Assembly: GCA_001599715.1 (NCBI GenBank)
Contig: BCHU01000011.1
Coordinates: forward strand, 496,001-560,000
Source of the DNA: Phaeotremella fagi
Taxonomy: Eukaryota > Basidiomycota > Tremellomycetes > Tremellales > Phaeotremellaceae
Reading direction: 5' to 3'
Length of the DNA stretch: 64,000 bases
Both the position numbers and the translations under genes were made by a program. This document shows, one piece after another, positions 36,307 through 46,943 of this stretch (position 1 is its first letter; each line of letters opens with the position of its first letter). Under the pieces are notes generated by a model that was not told the origin of the DNA, did no database searches, and saw only the letters and a program-made list of their open reading frames with translations.

Positions 36307-39300
36307 ATGTCATCCTCCAGCTCCTCCTCCCCCTTACCTCTCTCAAAATGGGATCACAACCTCTTTCTAGAACTCCAACATCTCCTCGAAAGAGTCGTCT
36401 CGCAACCAACCACCTCACTCTTACGAAAATTATATTCAAAACTAGACGAAGCTCAACCTTGGTTACTTACTCTGACTGGTATACCAGGTCCAACAAATGA
36501 AGATCAACAACTGATAGAGAAGAGTGAGTTCCAATTTACAATACCCAACTAAACTCTAGGTCCAATCGTCATCTCCTCCGGTGCAAGCATACCAATAGTT
36601 GATGAACTTCTCATACAAACAAAATCAATCTCATCGATACTCAACATTTCACAACTCTTATCAGCTGTTCTAGCTCTACAATCTATAGCTGAAAGACCAC
36701 GTTACGCTTCCCGTTCAATTCCTGAAATCGCAATCTTCTTATATCACGATTATCTACGATCAGCTTTAGATTTTTTAATTCAATTGTTGAATCTAACGAT
36801 ATCGCCTGAATCAGAGAGTAACAGTGGTGAAGTTTTTGAAATTCTCAATGAATGGGTTGACAATTTTTTGCAATCAAAGATATCATTGGGTAACGGTAAA
36901 AACGATGGAACGTTGGTCGACGTCATTATCAATCAATTGGATGAAAATCAGAAAAGGCTTGATGAGCTGTTAAGAACAAATTCTGGTAACAGTAACGAAT
37001 TGGATTTGTTGAAATGGAGAATAGCAGCTACTAGATCTGAACAGAATAAAATGGCTGGGATACTAGGGATATTAGCTGATGGCGGTTATCTGAGGAAAGG
37101 TTTTGTTATCAAAGTTTTGAAGTGGTTGAAGAAATGTTCGAGAGTTGATGGTATGGTTATGGCTGTTGTTGGGTGAGTTGATACCTGGAAATAAAAGCTA
37201 ATGCCCAGTGCCGTTTTCTCCGCTACGAAACCTCTGGACCATCTGGACGCTAATGACCTGAGGCTGGATGTGAGTTATAGTTTGGTTGCACCAACTGATC
37301 AGCAGGCTATCGAATCATCCTATCGCGATTTGAGATATCTTGCTTTAGCATCTCAATTGATTGTAAGTCATCAACATAATCACCGCTAACTTTTAGCTCG
37401 AGGACCAATGGGCTGTACCTCAACTTCGAGAAGCTGTCAAACTCCACTGGTGTCTGTTCTTCATTTCCGCACTCCGACACGATCCAAACACGAAACAAGT
37501 CGGATTGGAATCGCATCAGATAGAGAATCACATACTCGAAGCTATAGCCGGAGACGCACTCCCATTCCTCACATCGACCATCACCCACATCCGTCAAGAA
37601 CGTGGATTGGAAGAAATAGAAAACGGAAACGAACCAGAACACCCTTTGACCAAACTTGCAACTCGATCTGATCCTGCATTCGATTCCTTCATCTTCACTC
37701 AACTTCAGGAACTAGTTGACGCTTATTCGACGAGAAAACAATTCTTACGGAATCTGAAGAACAAAGAGGAAGACGTTGGAATGAGACGAACGCAATCTGC
37801 ACCTCCTCCAGCTAATTTCCAAGCGTTCCTTTCCCTCTTGGCAGCAGTTTATCGATCGCTACCCCCAGATTCAGCTCAACATTTGTGGGATGATCCAATC
37901 TTCACCGGGGCTGTTTTAGATTCGAGAGGCGGTTATCCTGGACCTGCATTTTGGGAAATGGCGCAAGCTATCTCCACGGGCCCGTCTTGTGCCGCAAAGG
38001 CTTATGAGAGAATGAAGGAAACTAGATTACAATGGACTGGGTTGTTCAAATTCTATCAACATTTCCACGGAATCATGCCTCACTTGTTCGAACCTATTAA
38101 ATCTAATCGACAACCTTCTTTCGACCCGATGCCATTGGAGGAGATTGAGATTTGTAAAGGTTGGACAGGATTCTTGGCGACGGTCGTTAAATGGTCTGCT
38201 GTAGCTCGAGGTGCCTTGTTACAGGCCAAGCCACATCCTCTACAAGTTTTGTTCGATTTTTTGAATTGCGATATTCCCGTTGACCTCAAGGCGGTTGTCT
38301 TGAACGCTATCACCGCGTTTTGTACTCGAACTGGAGATAGTCTTGATGACGATGTCACGAGTAAAGCTGTTGATTTCTACGAAAGAATCAGTTTCGCCGA
38401 TCCATCATTGGAAATACGATATGGTGACTCGAACAGGATACCTGCACCTATCGGTTGGATCGCCAAGATGGAATACACTGAACAGGATAACAGAACCTAT
38501 CCACTGACTCGAGCTTATATCGATTTCTTCACCACGCTGTTACCTGAAGCGAACAACGAATCCCCCTCTCGTCCCAGACTATCGAACGCATTACGACGAG
38601 CGACTTTTTATATTATCGACAGAATACTTTTGGTTCCCAACGCAAGACAATACCCTCGTGAACAAGAACGTCTAGAGATGTTGAACGCCGTTTTCGCTTT
38701 CCTGGAACGCGCGTTATTGGCGTTCAACATGACTGAACTTTTGAGTCAAGTCAACTCCAGAGCGATCGGTCAAATAGCTATCGGTCTATCGGACGAACCT
38801 GGATTCTTGGTTCTCTTACGATTACTCAGCGAACCCGACGTTTTGGCTCCTCTCGCTGGTATCGTTGATAACGCCAACAACGACGAAGCGAGATCAGCTT
38901 TATCTAGTGAAGTCTTCTCTAGAGTTCTCAGGATTTATCATAGAATACTAGATATTCAATTGGTGTTTGCTGATGTCCTGTTGTTGACTTTATCGGATCC
39001 ATCGCGTAACCCTGCTCGACCATTCAGGAAACCGTTATCACTCTCAAGTCTCGATCATCATCTCTTACATCATACTTCCAACATCACGTCCATAGCACTT
39101 GGTGTCGGTGACGAGAACCCATCGATTTCATTCCTTTGCACCAAAATCATTAGTTCGTTGGCCCAATCACCAATTTTCAACCGAAACGATATCTTCCGTG
39201 GTGAACATGCAAGTTCGGTCAACAGACTTGCTGGGATACTTGAAACGTCTGATGATTCCATTCGGATAGCTCAGAGTTTCTTTTCCAAATTAGAAGGTGA

Positions 39301-42300
39301 TGGTCAAGATCTGACCTCGGAGGTGTCTGCGAAGATCGAACAATCTGTACTTCAAGGGGACAATTCGTCAACTTCGATTGAAGCTTTACCTCTCATGGTT
39401 AGATCAGCAATTCTGGATCTTTTGTTAGAAGGTACAACACCTGACGCCAGGGGACCCAACGTTGCTCATTTCTTACTTGGATTCGATTTCCGTTCAAACG
39501 AATTCGGTCTCCAAGATCCTCGATCTGAATCTTCAAGATTATCGTGTCTTCATGTGATTTTACGTCAGCTGGCTGAAGGTACAGAATCAGCTGGTGCTTC
39601 ACTCGTTTATGGCCATCCTACTTTAGCTGCAAAGAGTGCTAAATTGATTCATCAACTTTTTTCACATTCATTCACAGCTCGTGCAGCCATGTCTTATGCT
39701 GTTTCAACCGATGGATTCTCAGCTAGACAATTAGCTGCTTTACCTCGTGAATGTCCTCCTTTGGTCTCTGAGGGTGAAGTCATCGGGAAAGGTGTGGTGA
39801 AGACATCCACTGCTTTGGTTGAAACCACTGCAGAAACTTTTATCGCTTACCTTGAATTTCAACGCTGGATTCTTTCAGCTGTGGCTTTGGAGACTTTTGC
39901 GTTTGAAGGGAATGGTCCAACGGCAGGTTTCGTCTCTGATTCATTCTTTGGTGATGATATCGAGGAAGATGTTGAGGACGATACGATTCAATCGCAACGT
40001 CCAGCACTTGTTATTGATTTGTTATCGAACATTGACGCGACTTGGCAAGAAATCGTTGATACAGATTCGACCAAAATTTTGGAATACTATTCATCGTTCG
40101 ATTTCGATCAGTTCAAAAAACCAGATGCCGATTGGTGGGATCTAGATGCTTTGGATAGATCTTTAATCGCTTATCGACGTCAACTCGAACGTCAAGGTGC
40201 CATCTCATCCGGCCAACCTGTAGAAGCTATGACAGCCGAAGCCAGTTATATCAAGAAAAGATTATCGATGAAAAACCGTGAAACCGAAATCGCTTTGGCT
40301 AAAGGTGAATTCTTGACGTCATGGAACGAAACTCTAAAAGTTTCTTTGACAATGTTGTTCAAACACGTTGGTGAAGAACGTCAACAGGTTCTACTCTTTG
40401 AATTATTGGATTCTTTGTTGACGAGATTAGAGGATCAACTCGCTCCAGGTGTTTTGGAGATTATCTGTGAATCCGTTCTGGTGGTTATGACGACTTTGAT
40501 CAATTTGTTATCTGAATTCGACGGTGTTAATTTACCTTCTGATCGACTTTGTGGGGTTTTGTCAAAAATCGTTGAAGCCGTTACCAAACCTGGCACCACC
40601 GAGAACAGTCGTGGTAACCTCTACGCCAGTGTTTCTCAACATTTACAACTTCTTTCAACTAACACTGTGGTGGATGATTCATCAGTGGCTTCGACGATTG
40701 GAGTGATGAACAGTGGTATCCAACGTTTGACGCTTGCAGTGTTATCATCCAAAAAGGAGAGATTGTTATCGATACTAGCTAGAGACGCGATGGACGATCG
40801 GGACGTCTGGAAAACTGAATGTTTCGCTCTACTCGGTGCTATAGTTTCGGTTTGTAACACCGAACGTGATCGTACACTGTTATCACCTTTAAGCAGTCAA
40901 GGGTTTTTACCATTATTCGTTAGAAGTCTCAAAGATAGAGAATTGGCTCTACAAGAATGCTTCTCAACCGAACCTGGTAAGTCGATCTCTACCACGCAAA
41001 CACTACACATACTGACGGGAACAGAAAATTTACATGCGTATTGGGTATTCGAAGCTAAAGTTGGATTTTTATTGTCCATCGCATCAACGCGTAAAGGTGC
41101 AGAGGAATTGTTGGATACCGGGATTTTCGAAACGTTGGCTCAATGCGGTTTCATCGATGTTCAACCGATTAATGATGATTCCGGTATGTCTTTTGGGGGG
41201 TGATCATTCGCTGATTGTTTTAGATAATTCATCTTCGGAGGCTGTTTTACGTCAGCATAGATGTTTGATTCTATGTTTACAACTTTTGGTCAGGGTTTTA
41301 TCCAGTTTGTATAAATCTACACGTCCGGCTGCTGGTTATGTAGGTCTAGGTCGTTCATAGATGCTGACTAGATTCAGGCTATAAGCTTCATTAACGCTCA
41401 TCGAGAATCACTGTTGATGTTGTTGAGAGAGAATCAACAGTATATCACTCTAACTGGTATCGAGGAGAGTCGATTGATCGTGTCGTTGTTGACGTTGGTG
41501 ATACCAAAAGTTCCTGCTGATGATCTCGTATGTTCATGTGATGAAGTTGGCTGACAAATAGCGAACATCCTCTGGATTCGGTGCTTTCCATCTCAGTGTC
41601 CTTTCTATCGCCGCTAGATTCTTCGACCGAGACTCTTGGAACGATGGTGTGAGAGAAGAGGTCCCTGCAAAGAGTACGTTTGTGACTGAATCACAATGCT
41701 AACACACGACACAGTCGAAGATTCAATCCTTGGGTTCAACCAAATCGTCCTAGCTTATCTTTGCGCAACCACTGGTGAATTGAAATCAGGTTCCGGCTAT
41801 CCAGTCTTCGTAACTGGTTCTCAAAGACAAGGGAACGCTACAAAATACATCCGTAAGCTATATCAAAAAGTCTCCTTACTGATAATAACCCAGCCACCGC
41901 GCCACCTCTTTCTATGGTCATCAATCTCCTCTCTGAATTGATCGATAACGTCAAGGATCTTTCTAACGAGTATGAAGATTTCACGGAGAAACTTGAGAAC
42001 GGTGGTGAGATTGATGAGAACGATCTTGAGGTGGGTTATACCGTTTTTTTCTTTTCATTTGATTGACTTTTTTTTAGAAATTACAGATTGTTGGGGTTTT
42101 GGATGGATCGCTGAGTGTTGATTCTTTATCTGAAGCTTTTGTTGGTCGTTCACAATTGGTTTTCAGTGAGTCGAGTTGGTTGTTGATGAGAACATCGACT
42201 AACGCTATCGTAGATATGATTGAATCACTCCTTCTTCTTGTATGTCTTTAGACTATGATCAGAGTCCAACTAACATTTTTCACTAGATTTGGAGACACTT

Positions 42301-42653
42301 GCTGTTCTACGCAAACGATGCACGGGGATCGCAAGAACCTGTTCGACCAGGAAATCTTTCCTTGTCGTTGGGAGCTTTCAACGGCGGTCAAAGTCAGTTT
42401 GATAAATCCAGATCAACTGTTGGGGTAGATACTATCCGTGTGTTGGAGAAGGTATCCAGTGGTCTTCGAGGGGTGTTGGAAAGGATCGATGGATTGGATT
42501 TGGTAAGTTTGTTTCTGAGATATTTTGATGGGTTTCTGATTATTTTGATAGCATCACGAATTGAGACATCGGAATGATGTTTACTTTGGTATGCTTGTTA
42601 GACGATTGAAAGAGCTTACTGCTGGCTTGATTGGGGATGCGATGGAGGAGTAG
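36307..42653 (+). CDS. NUP192: Nucleoporin NUP192/NUP205 (inner ring scaffold)
   Basis: This very large helical nucleoporin of the inner ring complex holds NIC96 and NUP53-type partners in the nuclear pore. Early exons start at 36307 and 36545; one very long exon (about 37415-41180) is followed by six or seven small exons to 42653. The protein is nearly 1,900 aa and almost entirely helical solenoid. Landmarks are SLLAAVYRSLPPDSAQHLWD, GYPGPAFWEMAQAIS, the segment GWIAKMEYTEQDNRTYPLTR (the conserved EYPLTR-type NUP205 motif) followed by AYIDFFTTLL, and AVPQLREAVKLHWCLFF near the N-terminus. There are no FG repeats, as expected for a scaffold nucleoporin. NUP188 is the main alternative but the YPLTR region favours NUP192. 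Confidence 0.88.
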
Positions 42654-42757
42654 AATAGGAAGTAGAAGTATTGACAAACGATCAACGAATATCAAATGCA
42701 TTATACGAATTTAAATTGTACATGAGCCTAGTTATACAATCAAGTCTCACATCCCCC

Positions 42758-43573
42758 TTAAACCAACACACTTACTGCTGTACTGACTAGTCCAACAAAC
42801 AACAGATTTGGTAAAACCATCCAAGCACCGCTGGTAGCTATCAACAGATTGTCACCAATAGTCTCATTTAACGTTGGTAGGAAGGTAGAGTTTGCGTCGG
42901 GTGGGGCAGAAGAGTTTAATTTATACAACATGAAACTTTGATCACGATAAGATTGAATTGTTGCGTTACCAGTTAGGTTAGCTGGTAAAGTGACGTTGAC
43001 AGCACCAGTTGATGAGAGAACCAGATCGATGATAGCTTCAACGGAGGTTGTATCACCATAAAGAATGTAAGGGGATGAAGTTTGGTTATTTGGGAGTTGG
43101 ATACCGACTGATATTAAATCACCACCTGGTCTAGTATCATTAGTGGATGAAGGGGTATCATGATCGTTATAATCCGTATACCAATAAACCGGCCAAAATC
43201 CAAAAACAGGTAGACCGGCTCCATAAATCGGTCGACCGTATCCATAATAATAAGGTGTACTCCCGATATAATAGTTACCTGGATAACTATAGATGTTAGA
43301 TGATCGAGTGTATGTTGAGGAAGTGGTGTAAGGTGAGATTTTGGAGGTACTACCAGGTAAAGTCGTTATCGATTTATAGGTACTCCCACTACCGCTGGTT
43401 ATACTTTTCGTTGTACTTGAAGTTGAACCTGTTGAGGATTTACCCGATGAAGAGGAGGAGGAGGAGGAGGAGGAGCCTGAACTTCCTGAAGAGGTTTTAC
43501 CTGATGATGAAGAGGTGGTTCCACCTTTGGCACCGCCGCTGGTAGTTGCTCGTGAGATGAATGGGATGTACAT
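42758..43573 (-). CDS. Ser-rich surface-type protein with GPI-like C-terminus
   Basis: This single-exon ORF of 271 aa is unusual among intron-rich neighbours. Residues 10-75 are Ser/Thr/Gly/Lys low complexity, including a run of ten Ser encoded by a (GAG)n tract on the plus strand. A Tyr/Gly/Pro-rich segment follows (YYYGYGRPIYGAGLPVFGFW), then a globular part with several N-glycosylation sequons (NQTS, NVTL, NLTG, NATI, NSTF, NETI). The C-terminus is hydrophobic (MVLPNLLFVGLVSTAVSVLV) after a small-residue ATSG, as in GPI attachment signals. No signal peptide is seen at the N-terminus, so either the start lies in a missed upstream exon or targeting is unusual. A TATATATAG lies at about 43731. 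Function is unknown. Confidence 0.7.
   Translation of the reverse strand: MYIPFISRATTSGGAKGGTTSSSSGKTSSGSSGSSSSSSSSSSGKSSTGSTSSTTKSITSGSGSTYKSITTLPGSTSKISPYTTSSTYTRSSNIYSYPGNYYIGSTPYYYGYGRPIYGAGLPVFGFWPVYWYTDYNDHDTPSSTNDTRPGGDLISVGIQLPNNQTSSPYILYGDTTSVEAIIDLVLSSTGAVNVTLPANLTGNATIQSYRDQSFMLYKLNSSAPPDANSTFLPTLNETIGDNLLIATSGAWMVLPNLLFVGLVSTAVSVLV
43451..43475. repeat. (GAG)n microsatellite inside the Ser-rich gene
   Basis: About eight tandem GAG triplets on the plus strand encode the poly-Ser run of the minus-strand gene at 42758-43573. Such tracts vary in length between strains, which would alter the Ser-rich spacer. Confidence 0.75.
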
Positions 43574-44193
43574 GGTTGTTTAGATGGGGTTGGTGGAGTT
43601 TGTTTTGTTGGTTATGGAATGTGATTGACTGAGTAGATGACGTGGTGGCAAAAGCTTCTTTCAGATGTCGATCTATCTCTTGTATTGTTGTTGTTGAAAA
43701 GTTGAATGCCAAGAATCAAATCGATGTCTCTATATATAGTTTGTTTACCAACTACCAGCGATCAAAACTTAATTTTCGGCATGACGTTCACTCGAAGATT
43801 CAGGGTTTTATCCAATCATCGAAGCTTAAAACCCTCGGTCTTCATCAGCGGCGTACGGCATTCGCACAGCTTTAACATGCTCAGTCCGTCATAGCGTAAG
43901 TTGACCAGTATCTCCGTCGTACTCCGTCTCTTTAACTTCAACTTGCTTATTGTTCTTCACGTTGAGGTTTAGGTCCGTGATCCATGAAGAAAAATCACGC
44001 TTTCAATTCATTCAGGAAAATGCATTTAGTGGAGTCAAGTCACTTGATCACTGCTAGTACTTTTCTATCACAGGAGGTTCTCGTACATCATAGATCTGAG
44101 TGATTTAAATCCAAAGCCTCCTTATTGACTGCGTACTTTACTGCACACATCTATCGACACTCAATTCAAGGATGTATCCTATCTGTAGCCGTC
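43574..44193. other. Intergenic region upstream of the Ser-rich gene
   Basis: This 620-bp stretch holds the promoter of the Ser-rich gene, with TATATATAG at about 43731 (roughly 160 bp upstream of its ATG), and the 3' end of the transcription-factor gene. No further gene is recognised. Confidence 0.45.
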
Positions 44194-46708
44194 TCAGATA
44201 TTACTCTGTCCATCCCAGAATGACCAAGGGAAAGGACAAAGTACAGTAGTCGATTGATTCTGATTACTCTGAGAACTATTATTCTGCGGGTTCACAATAG
44301 TCTGTAAATTGTCGAACATCGAGAAGTCCACTAAACCCAATTGCCCATCACTATCTGGGGCAGGACTATGAATCCTAGATCTAGATGCGAAAAGTTGTTG
44401 TAAACGAGCAGCTGGGTCTGGGGGATCGATAGATATATCTGGCGGTAGATAGATCGGTGATTGGTTGGTGTTCCTGAATGGTTGAGCTGGTAATTCTAGT
44501 AAAACCTCATCGGGAGAAGTTCCTTGTCCTGGTTGCTCTGTCGTTCTCATACGTCGTCCAACTGACACTTCATAACGCCAGAACGATTCATTGAAATCGA
44601 ATTCGGCTTCAGCGTTCGTTAGACTGTGTACTTTCCTGACGAATGTTAGATGATACATTGTTGGACACTTACTTCATTACAGCCAAAATGTCATCACTGT
44701 CCACATTATCAACGTATCCCAATTGAATCATTCGATTTACCGCCTCTGGGTGAATCAAAGCTACTAAAGTTGATACGCGAGCTAAACTTTTGATAACCTG
44801 AAGTAAAGGTGTTACCGCAGCGATCGTTTCTTGTCGATTGATTTCAATCTGGACACCCTCAAAGGCCTGTCTGGTAGGTTGGAAAAGTAAAACTTCGATA
44901 CCGTTGTAAGCGTGCATCGCCAATTGCGGGTCCAAAGCAACCTTGTATTCGACAGCGTCAGAGAGAATTTTACTCAATTCGAGAGCTCCACGTATTAGAG
45001 AAGACCTCTGAAACGCGACGCCCTCCCTACCTCCAACCAAATGAGGTGCAGCGAAGATTCGAAGTAAAGCTATCTGTCTGTAGCACGTATTCCGCATGAC
45101 ATGGAGTTGGACCAAGAGAGGTAGTTGATCTTTATAAGCATGATATTGAGCTCGAGAATAGTACATGTCCAGAGGTAAGGTATTGAGTAATTGTAAAGCT
45201 TTATCTTCTGCGGCTGAAACTGCTTCTTGAATGACTGTTGTGTCCACCAGTAATTTCCTTTCGATCCTGGTGTGAACTGATGCTAGAGCTTGACGAGCTG
45301 CCATGGCTCGTAAGACGTGACCACCAACACTTAGTGATAAAGATGGACCTTGATCTTTCAGAGGGTACAGATGTTCCGTCGTGATTCGCTGGTGAAGTAA
45401 AAACGGTCTTTCGTCACATGGAAGCTGAATCGTTAATGCACCTTCACCAATTGTCGAAAATCCAAAATTTCCACCATCAATCGTAGCGTCCAGATGCCAT
45501 ACTGCCCAGGCTAACCTCCGTAGACTTTCGACCCCTAATAGTGGTCTTGAGGTTGGCATCACATGTTCATCCACGATGTGTAGACGTAAAAACGTCATCA
45601 TCCTGATGTCAACCCAGTGCTTTCTAACAACTTACCGTACAGCCATTCCGGCCATGATGAAACCTCGAGCGTAGCGACCGTTGAGAAAATCATACGTTTG
45701 GCAAAGAACCATTTGCTAGCTATAAGTCGAATTCTTCAATCCACATACCATTAATTCTATAGCACCGAATTCCTCATTGACAAGGGACAGGAGATTCGAT
45801 CCAGCACGAGACACCCATTCATCTGCTATACTTAAGCGATCGATATTATCGAGTTGTCCTCCGAATCTGAATTGATTAGAAATTATCGATTCACATCATA
45901 CCTCAGTGCACTAGCTGCCATCAACAGTGTTAATGGTTCTGACATCTTTTTCTGATCATATTTATCCCAGTAATCGGCCTCGTGAATGAAAGACAGGTAT
46001 GGAAAATCTACGCTGTGAGTGAAAGATATCCAATATTGACGTACGATGAACAGTCGCAAAGTATAGTTTCACGAGCTCTTTGATGTTTGAAGACTCGTTA
46101 GGTGTTATGAGCAATGGACTGGGACCTGTCACAACAAAGGGACTGTCATGAAGAACAGCGGAAAATGCTGGTTGTGATGACCATGTCGTTTCTGATGGAA
46201 GCCCAGTATCAAAATTCACAGTATTATCGACAAAGATATTGGCCCCAGGATCTGTTTCTATAGTGGGCTCCACGGATTGCGTCGATTCAGATTGTCTTCT
46301 AGTCGACCACACGCAAGGCGTTGCCTTTGTCTTGCAAGAATCGCAAACACTGCCATTGGTTCCGTTACATCGGATCTGCGAAGCGTCAGACATCCAGATC
46401 CGAAGTGAATTGCAAACACAAAAGACAAACTTTTTTGGTCCGACACGAATCACAACTGGTGAAAGAACGAGGATTGCGATGTCTGTACGGACCAATCTTA
46501 GTCTCTGGCCATTGACAGACGACGGAACGTTCTTGACATCGATGACAGACCGGTCGGCTCTCGTCACATTTAACCTAAAGAAATCAGTATGACTTTGCGG
46601 GCCAAGTGTACTCACTCTTCTGTGTCGACATGATAAACAACCAGCCTTACTTCTCCGACTTCTTTGTGGTGTATTCTCAGATCCACTTGCGACACTGTTA
46701 CGATCCAT
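44194..46708 (-). CDS. Transcription factor with two tandem Zn(II)2Cys6 clusters
   Basis: After splicing (first exons 46708-46616, 46574-46431 and from 46375) the N-terminus holds two complete fungal zinc clusters. Cluster one has Cys at 24, 27, 34, 41, 44 and 51 (CLSCRHRRVKC then VCHRCQERSVVC). Cluster two has Cys at 72, 75, 82, 90, 93 and 100 (CDSCRTKKIRC then VCDSCKTKATPC). Each basic region is cut by a phase-0 intron at the same place, after RHRR and after RTKK. A fungal-specific regulatory domain follows (YFATVHHFPYLSFIHEADYW; FLRLHIVDEHVMPTSRPLLG; RRLAWAVWHLD), then an Asn/Gln/Ser/Pro-rich tail typical of activation regions. It is divergent from the GH78 rhamnosidase with 235 bp between start codons, so it is probably the regulator of that pathway. 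Confidence 0.85.
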
Positions 46709-46943
46709 TTATGGTTATGGTTGAGTTAAGCGAAGAGTTGAAGATGATTCGTTTGGAGTTAAAGGTCAAAACAAACCTTACGGGTAACCGGTAGTCGTTG
46801 GACCGGAATACGGACAAATTAGCCTGTCTTGGGACAAACTAATTTCCAATGTTGCGAGTCTACATCATGATTAAGACCGCAACTTGTATCTTGATCAATA
46901 TCTAATATCTACACTCACCAATCATTGCGAACGACATCCAACT
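46709..46943. promoter_or_regulatory. Divergent promoter, regulator / rhamnosidase, with paired CGG sites
   Basis: Within these 235 bp, CGGGTAACCG (46781-46790) is an inverted CGG-N4-CCG pair, and CCGGAATACGG (46803-46813) is an everted CCG-N5-CGG pair. Such paired CGG triplets are the usual targets of Zn2Cys6 dimers. The overlapping 10-mer GGTAACCGGT (46783-46792) recurs inverted in the next intergenic region. Two GGACAAA repeats follow at about 46812 and 46832. The binding role is inferred. Confidence 0.55.
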
